From NCBI GenBank assembly GCA_030589225.1, contig JAUUWD010000006.1, positions 1 to 13,684 of the forward strand: DNA of 13,684 nt, written 5' to 3'. Position 1 is the first letter of the stretch, and each line of letters starts with the position of its first letter. This document shows positions 1-7,100 of this stretch, piece after piece. Below the pieces are notes generated by a model. That model saw only the letters and a program-made list of their open reading frames with translations. It did no database searches and was not told where the DNA came from. The position numbers were made by a program, and so were the translations under genes. Origin of the DNA: Desulfobacteraceae bacterium. GTDB taxonomy: Bacteria > Desulfobacterota > DSM-4660 > Desulfatiglandales > Desulfatiglandaceae.

Positions 1-145
1 AGTTGAGATGGTGATGCCTGGTGACAATGTGTCGATGGAGGTGGATTTAATTACTCCCATAGCGATGGAGAAGGAGTTGAGGTTTGCCATTCGTGAAGGA
101 GGGAGGACTGTTGGTGCCGGGGTCATCAGTGACATTATTGAGTAA
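1..145 (+). CDS. tuf: Elongation factor Tu, C-terminal end only (first tuf copy)
   Basis: Only the last 47 codons are present, reading from base 2 to a TAA stop at 143-145; the gene begins outside the window. EF-Tu is the GTPase that brings aminoacyl-tRNA to the ribosomal A site. The visible part is the end of domain III. It contains the family signatures VEMVMPGDN and [14 protein letters not shown], and it ends in VISDIIE. EF-G and other translational GTPases do not end this way, so the assignment is firm. It is followed after 17 bases by rpmG, so the two are probably co-transcribed. A second tuf begins at the other end of the window, so the genome carries at least two copies unless the window is circularly joined. 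Confidence 0.96.
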   Translation, partial: VEMVMPGDNVSMEVDLITPIAMEKELRFAIREGGRTVGAGVISDIIE

Positions 146-162
146 AAGGAGACCTTACAGGA

Positions 163-312
163 ATGCGTGATATAGTTACACTGGCCTGTGAAGGATGCAA
201 GAACAGGAATTATACGGCCACAAAAAATAAACGAAAAACACCAGATAAACTGGTATTTAAGAAATATTGTCCATTTTGCAGGACCCATACAGTTCATAAG
301 GAAACGAAGTAG
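163..312 (+). CDS. rpmG: 50S ribosomal protein L33 (zinc-binding form)
   Basis: This 49-residue protein begins [17 protein letters not shown] and ends THTVHKETK, the normal size and pattern of bacterial L33, a small protein near the E site of the large subunit. Two CxxC pairs, CEGC at residues 9-12 and CPFC at residues 36-39, form a zinc-ribbon knuckle, so this is the cysteine-containing (C+) type. The ATG at 163 is preceded by AAGGAG at 146-151, with an 11-base spacer. It lies 17 bases after the tuf stop and upstream of tRNA-Trp and secE, the usual bacterial order tuf-rpmG-trnW-secE-nusG. It is short but unambiguous. Confidence 0.95.
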   Translation: MRDIVTLACEGCKNRNYTATKNKRKTPDKLVFKKYCPFCRTHTVHKETK

Positions 313-314
313 CC

Positions 315-404
315 TGTGTTTGTTGGGCTTATTGATGCTTTTGGGTTTGTTGTTTTCATAAGAATGGCGTCGATGAGATAAACGCAATGAACCCTGCAAA
401 CACA
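315..404 (+). repeat. Imperfect inverted repeat between rpmG and tRNA-Trp
   Basis: The arm TGTGTTTGTTGGG at 315-327 matches the reverse complement of CCCTGCAAACACA at 392-404 at 11 of 13 positions, with 64 bases between the arms. It starts 3 bases after the rpmG stop and ends 17 bases before the tRNA. It could fold in the transcript as a long-range stem and so help separate the rpmG mRNA from the tRNA precursor, but there is no T-tract for a terminator. I see no convincing promoter or gene in the rest of the 313-421 spacer. The role is unknown. Confidence 0.4.
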
Positions 405-421
405 ATAAACATAATTTATGC

Positions 422-498
422 AGGCCAGTAGCTCTAACGGCTAGAGCACCGGACTCCAAATCCGGGTGTTGGGGGTTCGAATCCCTCCTGGCCTGCCA
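422..498 (+). tRNA. trnW: tRNA-Trp (anticodon CCA)
   Basis: A full cloverleaf can be drawn. The acceptor stem AGGCCAG (422-428) pairs with CTGGCCT (488-494). The D arm uses GCTC/GAGC. The anticodon stem CCGGA/TCCGG (449-453, 461-465) encloses the loop CTCCAAA, with anticodon CCA at 456-458, which reads UGG. The T arm GGGGG/CCCTC encloses TTCGAAT. The discriminator base is G495, as expected for bacterial tRNA-Trp, and the terminal CCA is encoded at 496-498. The gene lies between rpmG and secE, a position widely conserved in bacteria, and is probably cut out of the same transcript. The 3' end is only 22 bases before the secE start codon. Confidence 0.97.
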
Positions 499-520
499 TT
501 TTTTGCATGCTTAAATTGAT

Positions 521-895
521 ATGAAAAAACAGAGCCAGAGACAAAAGAAAAAACGCCCAAAGAAAAAGATCTCCGTCACAAAGAAAACTGAGGGCGTGGA
601 TTCAAATGTAAAGCCACTGCCAAAAGGGATGGTTCAACAAAAGCCTGTCCGGACGAACTCGAAAAAAGTATCCGAAAAGAAGGTGACAGAGGACCGTTCC
701 ATTAAGAAATATGTTGGCAAAGCGAGCCAGTTTTTCAGAGAAGCAAGGATGGAGTTAAAGAAGGTCAAGTGGCCCACGCGAAAGGAATTGTTGGCCTCCA
801 CGGCTGTTGTGATCGTTCTTACGCTTATCATTGCATTATTCTTAGGTCTGGTGGATTTTGGCCTCATAAAAATTATCAAGAATGTTGTGGGATAG
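521..895 (+). CDS. secE: Preprotein translocase subunit SecE
   Basis: SecE is the small essential membrane subunit that clamps SecY in the SecYEG protein-export channel. The 124 residues have two parts. Residues 1-65 are an extremely lysine- and arginine-rich, low-complexity tail. Residues 66-124 are the conserved SecE domain: the amphipathic segment FFREARMELKKVKWPTRKE (about 71-89, with the invariant W84 and the WPTRKE motif) and one hydrophobic membrane span at about 91-112. Many bacteria have a single-span SecE of about 60-70 residues, so the basic N-terminal tail accounts for the extra length. The start is uncertain: no Shine-Dalgarno is visible before the ATG at 521, and the next in-frame ATG codons (629 and 752) are no better placed. 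The stop is at 893-895. The position just before nusG is the classical one. Confidence 0.93.
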   Translation: MKKQSQRQKKKRPKKKISVTKKTEGVDSNVKPLPKGMVQQKPVRTNSKKVSEKKVTEDRSIKKYVGKASQFFREARMELKKVKWPTRKELLASTAVVIVLTLIIALFLGLVDFGLIKIIKNVVG

Positions 896-903
896 AGTTA
901 AGA

Positions 904-959
904 ATTGACTATTGACTATTGACTATTGAAAATTGTCGATTATTGATGGTCAATCGTGA
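904..959 (+). repeat. Heptamer repeat array before nusG (left part)
   Basis: Eight contiguous 7-base units follow the secE stop. Three are exact copies of ATTGACT (904-910, 911-917, 918-924). They are followed by diverging units ATTGAAA, ATTGTCG and ATTATTG. The last two, ATGGTCA and ATCGTGA, begin to read as the reverse complement. A matching reverse-strand remnant (CAAT units at 1112 and 1119, 7 bases apart) lies at 1111-1131, just before the nusG ribosome binding site. The two parts are separated by the palindromic element at 970-1101. No open reading frame explains the period. Related arrays occur before rpoB, rpoC and the second tuf. Confidence 0.85.
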
Positions 960-969
960 TGGTTTTGTC

Positions 970-1101
970 AAAAGTCATATAACCGGTCATTGCAAGGAGC
1001 GAAGCGACGAAGTAATCTTCTGATTTCAAATTGTTACAATAAATGAGATTACTTTGTCCCGCTAATAGCGGTACTTGCAATGACATGCCGGTTGACTTTT
1101 T
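970..1101 (+). mobile_element. MITE-like palindromic element
   Basis: A 132-bp inverted-repeat unit without coding capacity. The outer arms are AAAAGTCATATAACCGG (970-986) and the complement of CCGGTTGACTTTTT (1088-1101). Next is a perfect 11-bp pair, GTCATTGCAAG (986-996) with CTTGCAATGAC (1074-1084). Further in, CGAAGTAATCT (1008-1018) pairs with AGATTACTTTG (1046-1056) at 10 of 11 positions. The left half carries GGAGCGAAGCGACGAAG. From memory, this motif is common in dispersed non-autonomous repeats of deltaproteobacteria and other environmental bacteria. The right half has a small hairpin, CCGCT/AGCGG. The element sits inside the heptamer array, as if inserted into it. No clear target-site duplication is seen. 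Confidence 0.7.
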
Positions 1102-1141
1102 ACAAGTACATCAATAGTCAATTAATAAATCAGGTGTCTGT

Positions 1142-1672
1142 GTGGATCAAAGGTGGTATATAGTTCATACTTATTCAGGTTTTGAGAACAAGGTAAAAAA
1201 GAACCTGGAAGAGAGAATAAAGACACTCGGGAAGGAAGAATTCTTCGGCCAGATTGTTGTCCCTACTGAACAGGTAATGGAGCTGCGAGGCGGTCAGAAA
1301 AAAACCTCTTCCAGAAAGTTTTTCCCGGGATACATTCTCGTCCAAATGATCTTGAATGAAGAGACCTGGCACATAGTAAGGGATACCGCCAAGGTGACAG
1401 GATTTATTGGTGGAGAGGTTAAACCCACACCTATTCCTGATGAAGAGGCAGAGCAAATTCTCCATCAGATGGAAGAGGGTGTGAGCAAACCAAAACCAAA
1501 GTACCGTTTTGAAGAGGGGGATGAGGTCAGAGTAATTGATGGACCTTTCAATAACTTCCAGGGGGTTGTGGAAGAAATTAAGCCGGACAAAGAAAAATTG
1601 AAAGTTCTTATCACCATATTCGGACGTGCAACGCCTGTAGAACTGGATTTTATTCAGGTAAATAAGGTTTAA
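1142..1672 (+). CDS. nusG: Transcription termination/antitermination factor NusG
   Basis: NusG binds the RNA polymerase clamp, raises processivity, and through its KOW domain contacts Rho or ribosomal protein S10. The 176-residue length is normal for the family. The N-terminal NGN domain spans about residues 1-110, starting [22 protein letters not shown] and including [12 protein letters not shown] (58-69). A short linker leads to the KOW domain, about 123-176, with the [16 protein letters not shown] signature (126-141). The start is GTG at 1142; AGGTG at 1132-1136 gives a modest ribosome binding site with a 5-base spacer. The rplK start is 12 bases after the stop, so nusG-rplK-rplA are very probably one transcription unit. 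Confidence 0.97.
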   Translation: MDQRWYIVHTYSGFENKVKKNLEERIKTLGKEEFFGQIVVPTEQVMELRGGQKKTSSRKFFPGYILVQMILNEETWHIVRDTAKVTGFIGGEVKPTPIPDEEAEQILHQMEEGVSKPKPKYRFEEGDEVRVIDGPFNNFQGVVEEIKPDKEKLKVLITIFGRATPVELDFIQVNKV

Positions 1673-1684
1673 AAGAGGTTAATC

Positions 1685-2113
1685 ATGGCAAAGAAGGTCA
1701 TTGGGGCTATCAAGCTTCAGGTGAAAGGAGGACAGGCTAATCCGTCACCACCCATCGGTCCTGCGTTAGGACAGCACGGTGTCAATATCGCAGAGTTTTG
1801 CAAGTCATTCAATGCAAAGACACAGGATCAACTGGGCACGGTTATTCCTGTTGTTATTACAATTTACGCCGACAGATCTTTTTCCTTTATCACTAAGACC
1901 CCTCCAGCCTCGGTCCTTCTAAAGCAGGTGGCAAAAATAGCCAAGGGTTCAGCCGAACCAAACCGGGAAAAAGTGGCAAATGTGACTCGAAAACAGGTGG
2001 AGGAAATTGCAAAGCTCAAGTTTGACGATTTGAATGCTTACGATTTAAAGGCTGCCGGTAAAATAATTGAGGGTACGGCAAGAAGTATGGGTATTACGGT
2101 GAGCGAATCTTGA
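1685..2113 (+). CDS. rplK: 50S ribosomal protein L11
   Basis: L11 forms the base of the ribosomal stalk with the GTPase-associated region of 23S rRNA and helps trigger factor-dependent GTP hydrolysis and RelA activation. The 142 residues are the standard length. The N-terminal domain carries the proline-rich segment [16 protein letters not shown] (about residues 21-36), the region that binds thiostrepton and meets elongation factors. The C-terminal domain (about 70-142) binds rRNA and ends SMGITVSES. The ATG at 1685 follows GAGG (1675-1678) with a 6-base spacer. It is closely linked to nusG upstream, and rplA begins 19 bases after its stop. Everything matches a normal housekeeping gene. Confidence 0.98.
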   Translation: MAKKVIGAIKLQVKGGQANPSPPIGPALGQHGVNIAEFCKSFNAKTQDQLGTVIPVVITIYADRSFSFITKTPPASVLLKQVAKIAKGSAEPNREKVANVTRKQVEEIAKLKFDDLNAYDLKAAGKIIEGTARSMGITVSES

Positions 2114-2132
2114 TATGAGAGGAAGGTCAGGT

Positions 2133-2840
2133 ATGGGCCGGGTAGGTAAAAAACACAAGGATAGTGTTCAAAAAATTGATAGACTCAAGAGATACAATTT
2201 CGAAGAGGCAGTTCAACTGGCAATAGACTGTGCGCATGTTAAATTTGACGAAAGCGTGGATCTGGCTGTTAGATTGGGGGTGGATCCAAGGCATGCCGAT
2301 CAAATGGTTAGAGGTACCGTAGTCTTGCCCAACGGTGTGGGAAAAGACGTCCGTGTGGCCGCTTTTGCCAAGGGCGAAAAAGAGAAAGAGGCCCTTGAAG
2401 CAGGCGCAGATTACGCGGGTTCGGATGAACTTGTAGAAAAAATTCAGAAAGGATGGCTTGAATTCGACAAGGCAATTGCCACACCGGACATGATGAGTTC
2501 TGTTGGAAAACTGGGACGTATTTTGGGTCCGAGAGGCATGATGCCGAACGCCAAACTGGGTACTGTCACATTTGATATAGCGAGGGTAGTGAAGGAGATT
2601 AAGGCGGGAAAGATAGATTTCAAAGTTGAAAAAACTGGCATCATTCATGCCTCGATGGGCAAAGTTTCATTTGGTGTGGAAAAGCTTTTGGAGAACATTG
2701 CTGCTTTTGTGGATACGATTCTGCGATTGAAACCCCCCACGAGTAAAGGGACCTATCTCAGAAGTATGGGCATCTCTACCTGTATGGGCCCGGGAATCAA
2801 AATAGAGCCCACATACGTTAAGGATCTCTTAAATAAATAA
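2133..2840 (+). CDS. rplA: 50S ribosomal protein L1
   Basis: L1 forms the mobile stalk near the E site and in many bacteria represses its own operon by binding mRNA. I chose the ATG at 2133 because AAGG at 2123-2126 (with GAGG just before it) gives a 6-base spacer. The protein is then 235 residues starting [11 protein letters not shown], close to the 234 of E. coli. An in-frame ATG at 2115 would add six residues and lacks a ribosome binding site. Family motifs include [29 protein letters not shown], and [17 protein letters not shown] (the rRNA-binding hairpin region). The tail is [15 protein letters not shown]. The gene ends 291 bases before rplJ. Confidence 0.97.
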   Translation: MGRVGKKHKDSVQKIDRLKRYNFEEAVQLAIDCAHVKFDESVDLAVRLGVDPRHADQMVRGTVVLPNGVGKDVRVAAFAKGEKEKEALEAGADYAGSDELVEKIQKGWLEFDKAIATPDMMSSVGKLGRILGPRGMMPNAKLGTVTFDIARVVKEIKAGKIDFKVEKTGIIHASMGKVSFGVEKLLENIAAFVDTILRLKPPTSKGTYLRSMGISTCMGPGIKIEPTYVKDLLNK

Positions 2841-2875
2841 CATCACGAAAATTTAAGAATATTGAAAATAAAGGC

Positions 2876-2948
2876 ATAGCCCCGCAAGCTGGGGACTATA
2901 AAAAATTGTGAACTGATTCTATAACCACCTGATTGAGCATAGCTCAAT
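2876..2948 (+). other. Two hairpins between rplA and the L10 leader
   Basis: The first stem pairs ATAGCCCC (2876-2883) with GGGG-A-CTAT (2891-2899): eight pairs, one bulged A and a 7-base loop. It is followed by six A residues, so it is not a + strand intrinsic terminator. The second is a perfect 7-bp stem, ATTGAGC (2932-2938) with GCTCAAT (2942-2948), with a 3-base loop. They lie upstream of the L10-binding leader and may be processing or attenuation elements. No good promoter is visible: a TATAAC at 2920-2925 lacks a -35 partner. The structures are real at the sequence level; the function is unknown. Confidence 0.5.
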
Positions 2949-2967
2949 AGGGGTAGTAGTATATCTT

Positions 2968-3062
2968 TTAGTCAAAGACAGTAGGTGCCATGAAAGCCGG
3001 TGGGGGCCGAATTTTCCCAAAGACGGTGGTATGTGCTTAAAGAGTAAGCCTACCGAGACTGA
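2968..3062 (+). promoter_or_regulatory. L10 leader (ribosomal protein autoregulatory mRNA element)
   Basis: This leader resembles the known L10 leader family upstream of rplJ, which binds the L10-L7/L12 complex and represses rplJL translation when the proteins are in excess. The outer helix pairs TTAGTC (2968-2973) with GACTGA (3057-3062). The inner helix pairs GTAGGT (2981-2986) with GCCTAC (3048-3053). Between them the asymmetric internal loop AAAGACA opposite CGA has the GA-rich look of the kink-turn recognised by L10. The conserved CAAAGACAGTAGG and CCTACCGAGA sequences flank further stems (for example TGCCA 2986-2990 with TGGTA 3027-3031). It ends about 70 bases before the rplJ start, which fits a translational control role. 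Confidence 0.88.
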
Positions 3063-3064
3063 TA

Positions 3065-3128
3065 CAGGGTGATTTCTTTTTTTGCACCTCTGACTTTGAC
3101 ATGTCTATTGTCGAGCAGAGAGGAGGTG
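3065..3128 (+). promoter_or_regulatory. Possible rplJ Shine-Dalgarno sequestering switch
   Basis: CACCTC at 3085-3090 is complementary to GAGGTG at 3123-3128, the core of the strong rplJ ribosome binding site. The same segment (CACCTCTG, 3085-3092) can instead pair with CAGGGTG at 3065-3071, giving seven pairs with one bulge. The two pairings exclude each other, so this may be the output stage of the L10 leader: one fold exposes the ribosome binding site and the other hides it. A run of seven T (3077-3083) lies in the loop of the upstream pairing. The complementarity is seen in the sequence; the regulatory role is inferred. Confidence 0.4.
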
Positions 3129-3131
3129 AAT

Positions 3132-3656
3132 ATGAATAGAGAAGAGAAAGAGAAGCTTGTCGCCGATTTTGGCAGCCGCTTTGAGAAAGCAGAGGGGACT
3201 TTTCTTGTAGACTACCAGGGCCTCAATGTGGAAGCCATGAATCGATTGAGAAAAGGGCTCAAAGAAGCGGGCGCTGAATTTCAGGTAGTAAAAAACAGGC
3301 TTTTGAAGCTGGCCTGCCAGGGAACCGACACAGCGGTGTTGGAAGATCAAATGAGGGGACCCTCAGGTATCGCGATGACATATGAGGATGTGGTTAGTTC
3401 CGCTAAGGTTTTGGTCGATTTCTCGAAGAAATTTAAACAATTCGAAATTAAATGCGGCCAGGTTTCAGGCAGGGCAATCGACGCGGAAGCCATAAGAAGG
3501 TTGGCGGAATTACCGGGCAAAGATATACTTCTGGCCCAGGCTTTATCCGCCATGCAGGGGGTTCCCTCGGCGTTGGTCAGGGTTTTAAATGGAGTTATTT
3601 TACAGCTGTTGAATGTGTTAAAAGCCATTCAGCAGGAAAAAGAAGAGTCCGCTTGA
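3132..3656 (+). CDS. rplJ: 50S ribosomal protein L10
   Basis: L10 anchors the L7/L12 dimers to the L11/23S rRNA stalk base and acts as the translational repressor of its own operon. I chose the ATG at 3132, which has a near-perfect AGGAGGTG site (3121-3128) and gives 174 residues, within the usual 165-178. The frame can be extended upstream to GTG 3069, but that runs through the leader and adds residues unlike L10. The N-terminal rRNA-binding globular domain begins MNREEKEKLVADFGSRFEKA and includes FLVDYQGLNV and the typical FQVVKNRL segment. The C-terminal helix that carries L7/L12 dimers is LNVLKAIQQEKEESA. rplL follows 36 bases later. Confidence 0.97.
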   Translation: MNREEKEKLVADFGSRFEKAEGTFLVDYQGLNVEAMNRLRKGLKEAGAEFQVVKNRLLKLACQGTDTAVLEDQMRGPSGIAMTYEDVVSSAKVLVDFSKKFKQFEIKCGQVSGRAIDAEAIRRLAELPGKDILLAQALSAMQGVPSALVRVLNGVILQLLNVLKAIQQEKEESA

Positions 3657-3692
3657 TGCGTGACGAGAAATGATGGAGGTTGAAAGTAAGAT

Positions 3693-4079
3693 ATGGCAGA
3701 AAAAATAAAAAAGGAAGATGTTATTGAGTATATTTCGAACATGACCGTTCTTGATCTTTCAGAGTTTGTAAAGGAACTGGAAGAAAAATTTGGGGTAAGT
3801 GCTGCAGCTCCCATGGCCATGGCAGCGGCAGCGCCGGCCGAAGCAGCGCAAGCAGAGGCCGTTGAGCAGACGGAGTTTGATGTGGTGTTGTCTGCTATTG
3901 GGGACAAGAAAATCCAGGTTATCAAGGCTGTCCGTGCCATTACAAGTCTGGGCCTTAAAGAGGCCAAGGCAGTTGTAGACGGCGCGCCTGGCCCCGTAAA
4001 AGAAGGAGTCTCCAAGGATGAGGCAGAAAGTATCAAGAGTCAGCTTGAGGAAGCGGGTGCTACCGCCGAGATCAAATAG
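3693..4079 (+). CDS. rplL: 50S ribosomal protein L7/L12
   Basis: This is the stalk protein that recruits translational GTPases. It is 128 residues long, as usual for the family. Residues 1-35 form the dimerisation and L10-binding domain. Residues about 37-58 are the alanine-rich flexible hinge ([20 protein letters not shown]). Residues about 59-128 are the globular domain, with [44 protein letters not shown], the factor-binding surface. GGAGG at 3675-3679 is 13 bases from the ATG, longer than ideal, which may be offset by local structure. It is co-transcribed with rplJ under the L10 leader. The gap to rpoB is 104 bases and structured, the place where many bacteria attenuate or process between stalk and polymerase genes. 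Confidence 0.97.
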   Translation: MAEKIKKEDVIEYISNMTVLDLSEFVKELEEKFGVSAAAPMAMAAAAPAEAAQAEAVEQTEFDVVLSAIGDKKIQVIKAVRAITSLGLKEAKAVVDGAPGPVKEGVSKDEAESIKSQLEEAGATAEIK

Positions 4080-4080
4080 G

Positions 4081-4106
4081 GCCGCTGTAAGCCGAAGACT
4101 GCGGCT
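4081..4106 (+). other. GC-rich hairpin after rplL (attenuator or processing candidate)
   Basis: Just after the rplL stop, GCCGC (4081-4085) can pair with GCGGC (4101-4105). Alternatively AGCCG (4090-4094) can pair with CGGCT (4102-4106) to make a tighter hairpin with a 7-base loop. No uninterrupted T-tract follows directly; the first run of five T is about 13 bases downstream. In E. coli the rplL-rpoB gap holds a partial terminator and an RNase III site, so a similar role is plausible. The stems are short and the function is inferred. Confidence 0.35.
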
Positions 4107-4111
4107 ATTGG

Positions 4112-4170
4112 ATTGACTATTTTTGATTGTATTTTTTCAATCTTTAATCGCCAATAGTGAATCATCAATC
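4112..4170 (+). repeat. Heptamer-phased palindromic repeat before rpoB
   Basis: From 4112 the spacer divides into consecutive 7-base units that nearly all start with AT: ATTGACT, ATTTTTG, ATTGTAT, then, after one T-rich unit, ATCTTTA, ATCGCCA, ATAGTGA and ATCATCA. The first part reads GATTNNN/TATTNNN on the + strand; the second part reads GATTNNN on the - strand. Bases 4111-4129 match the reverse complement of 4145-4163 at 14 of 19 positions, with a 15-base loop. The repeat stops two bases before the AAAGGAG ribosome binding site. TTGACT at 4113 and TTCAAT at 4136 resemble a weak promoter with 17-base spacing, but the repeat explains both. Confidence 0.8.
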
Positions 4171-4183
4171 TAAAGGAGATACC

Positions 4184-7100
4184 ATGGCGGGAGAAAATGG
4201 TGTCAAAAGACGCCCGAGAAGAAGTTTTGGGAAGATAAAAAACGTTATAGAAATTCCGAATTTAATTGATATGCAAAGGCGTTCCTATGAACGCTTTCTC
4301 CAAAAAGATGTTCTGCCCGATGAACGCCAGGATTTTGGGCTTCAGGGGGCCTTGATGAGTGTTTTCCCGATTCACGATTTTGCAGGCACATCCTCTTTGG
4401 AGTTTGTCAGGTATAGGTTTGAAGATGGCAAATATGATGAGGAAGATTGCCTGAGTAGAGGCATGACATATGAGGCGCCCCTCAGACTAACCGTCCGGTT
4501 GGTTGTTTTTGATACGGACCCTGTAAATGGCACGAAAAGTATCCGTGACATCAAGGAGCAAGAGATCTACTTTGGGACCCTCCCCATGATGACGGATAAG
4601 GGAACTTTTATAGTCAACGGAACCGAAAGGGTTGTCGTTAGCCAGCTCCATCGCTCTCCTGGGGCCTTTTTTGACCACGACAAGGGTAAAAAGCATTCCA
4701 GCGGTAAGCTTTTGTATTCTGCAAGGATTATCCCACTAAGAGGTTCTTGGCTTGATTTCGAGTTTGACCCCAAGGATATTTTGTACGTTCGTATAGACAG
4801 AAGGCGGAAATTTCCAGCCACGATACTTTTGAAGGCACTTGGATATTCGACAGGCGAAGTTCTGCGTTATTTCTATGAAACAGAGATCATTACCATCGGC
4901 AAAAAGGAGTGCTGGCGAGAGGCCAAGATAGAGAGTTTATACCAGAAGAAAATTACCAAGGATATTGTTGATACCGAGACGGGGGAGATTTTAGCCAAGA
5001 AAGGGGAAAAATATACCAAGCGTCTGCACAAGGCCGTTCAGTCAGCCGGGCTAACCCGCATACCCATAGACCTGTCTGATGTTGAAGGTCACGTGATTGC
5101 TGATGACTTGGTTGACCCTGAGACGGGTGAAGTCTTAATAGAGGGTAATCAGGTGCTTACCAGTGAGATGCTGGAAATATTGAAAGAAAAAGGGATTACT
5201 GAGATCGAGTGCCTTGTCCTGGATGCGTCTGGTGTGAGCACTGCCATTAGAGACACAATGCTTCTTGATAAAATAGCTTCACCTGATGAAGCAATTCTTG
5301 ATATTTACAGAAAAATGCGACCCACCAGCCCTCCGACCCAGGAAGTGGCAAAAAATTTCTTTAACAATCTTTTCTTCAATAATAACACCTATGACCTCTC
5401 AAAGGTGGGAAGGCTTAAACTGAACTACCGACTCAATTTTGATGTTCCTCTTGAGCAGCGAATCCTGAGAAAAGAGGATATCATGGGTACGGTGCATGAG
5501 TTGATCACCCTGAAGAGTACCGAGGCCATGGCCGATGATATTGACAACCTGGGAAACCGGCGGGTGAGAGCGGTGGGCGAACTCCTGGAGAATCAATACA
5601 GGATAGGGCTTGTGAGAATGGAAAGGGCTATTAAGGAGAGAATGAGCCTGCAGGAAGTGGAAACATTGATGCCTCACGACCTGATTAATTCCAAACCAGT
5701 ATCGGCAGTCGTCAAGGAATTTTTCGGCACAAGCCAGCTTTCCCAATTCATGGACCAGACCAATCCATTATCGGAGATCACCCACAAACGGAGATTGAGT
5801 GCCTTAGGCCCCGGCGGTTTGACGAGAGAAAGGGCAGGGTTTGAAGTCCGGGACGTTCACCCAACGCACTACGGCAGGATTTGTCCTATCGAGACGCCAG
5901 AAGGACCAAATATCGGTTTGATAGTCTCACTCGGTACATACGCAAGGGTGAATGAGTTTGGCTTCATTGAGACACCTTACAGGCTGGTGGAAAATGGGAG
6001 GGCGACTAAAAACATCAAATACTTGTCTGCGCTTGACGAAGTGGATTATGCAATTGCCCAGGCCAATGCCCCCCTGGATGAAAAAGGCAATTTTATAAGA
6101 GAAGAGGCTGCGGTGCGGATAGAGGGAGAGGCTGGGAAGAGCCCCATCGGGGACGTGAAGTATATGGATGTATCTCCAGATCAGCTTGTGAGCGTTTCTG
6201 CCTCTCTGATCCCCTTTTTGGAGCACGACGATGCCAATAGAGCTTTGATGGGGTCTAACATGCAACGTCAGGCTGTACCCCTCCTAAAGGCCAGGGCACC
6301 TTTAGTAGGGACAGGAATAGAAGGTGTGGTTGCGCGAGATTCAGGTATATCTGTGATTGCCAGAAGAGATGGCGTGGTCGAGAGCGTGGAGGCCTCGCGC
6401 ATTGTCATTAGATCCAGTGGCGGGACGGATGATGACCAGTCGGAGGTGGAGATTTATAAATTAGCCAAATTTCAGAAATCCAACCAGAGTAGCTGCTATA
6501 CTCAAAAACCTATTGTGCACAAGGGGGATATTGTCAAAAAAGGGCAGATCATTGCTGATGGTCCTGCTTCCGAACTTGGAGAGCTTGCGCTGGGCCAAAA
6601 TGTGATGGTGGCTTTTATGTCGTGGGGTGGCTACAACTTTGAAGATTCCATGCTCATCAGCGAAAGAGTGGTGAAAGAGGATATCTATACCTCCATACAT
6701 ATAGAAGAATTTGAGGTTGTCTCCAGGGATACAAAGTTGGGCAAAGAAGAGATCACGAGAGATATTCCGAATGTGGGTGAGGATGCCTTAAGGCATCTGG
6801 ATGAAAGTGGCATAATCAGGATTGGTGCAGAAATCAATCCGGGGGATATTCTGGTAGGAAAAATCACTCCAAAAGGGGAGACCCAACTTTCTCCGGAAGA
6901 GAAGCTCTTGAGGGCTATTTTTGGGGATAAGGCCGGAGACGTGAGGGATACATCTTTGAGGGTCCGGCCAGGCGTCCAGGGGATGGTTATTGACGCCAAG
7001 GTATTTGCCAGGCGTGGCGTTGAAAAGGACCAGCGAAGTCTCTATATCGAAGCCCAGGAAATGCTTCGGCATAAGAAGGATCTCCAAGACGAACTGGATG

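Noticed and set aside
507..524. Five-codon ORF whose TGA overlaps the secE ATG, as a possible leader peptide for translational coupling
   Set aside because: It has no ribosome binding site and such overlaps are common by chance; too short to support.
904..947. TTGACT units before nusG read as stacked -35 boxes
   Set aside because: The 7-base repeat explains them, and no good -10 lies 16-18 bases downstream of any.
2862..2925. Promoter before rplJ using TTGAAA (2862) with TATAAA (2897), or TATAAC (2920)
   Set aside because: The first spacing is 29 bases and the second has no -35 partner.
3069..3131. Upstream extension of rplJ to a GTG at 3069 (195 residues)
   Set aside because: The added residues are unlike L10 and overlap the leader; the ATG at 3132 has a near-perfect ribosome binding site and gives the family length.
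4157..4183. rpoB start at GTG 4157
   Set aside because: It lies inside the heptamer repeat without a ribosome binding site; ATG 4184 follows AAGGAG at ideal spacing.
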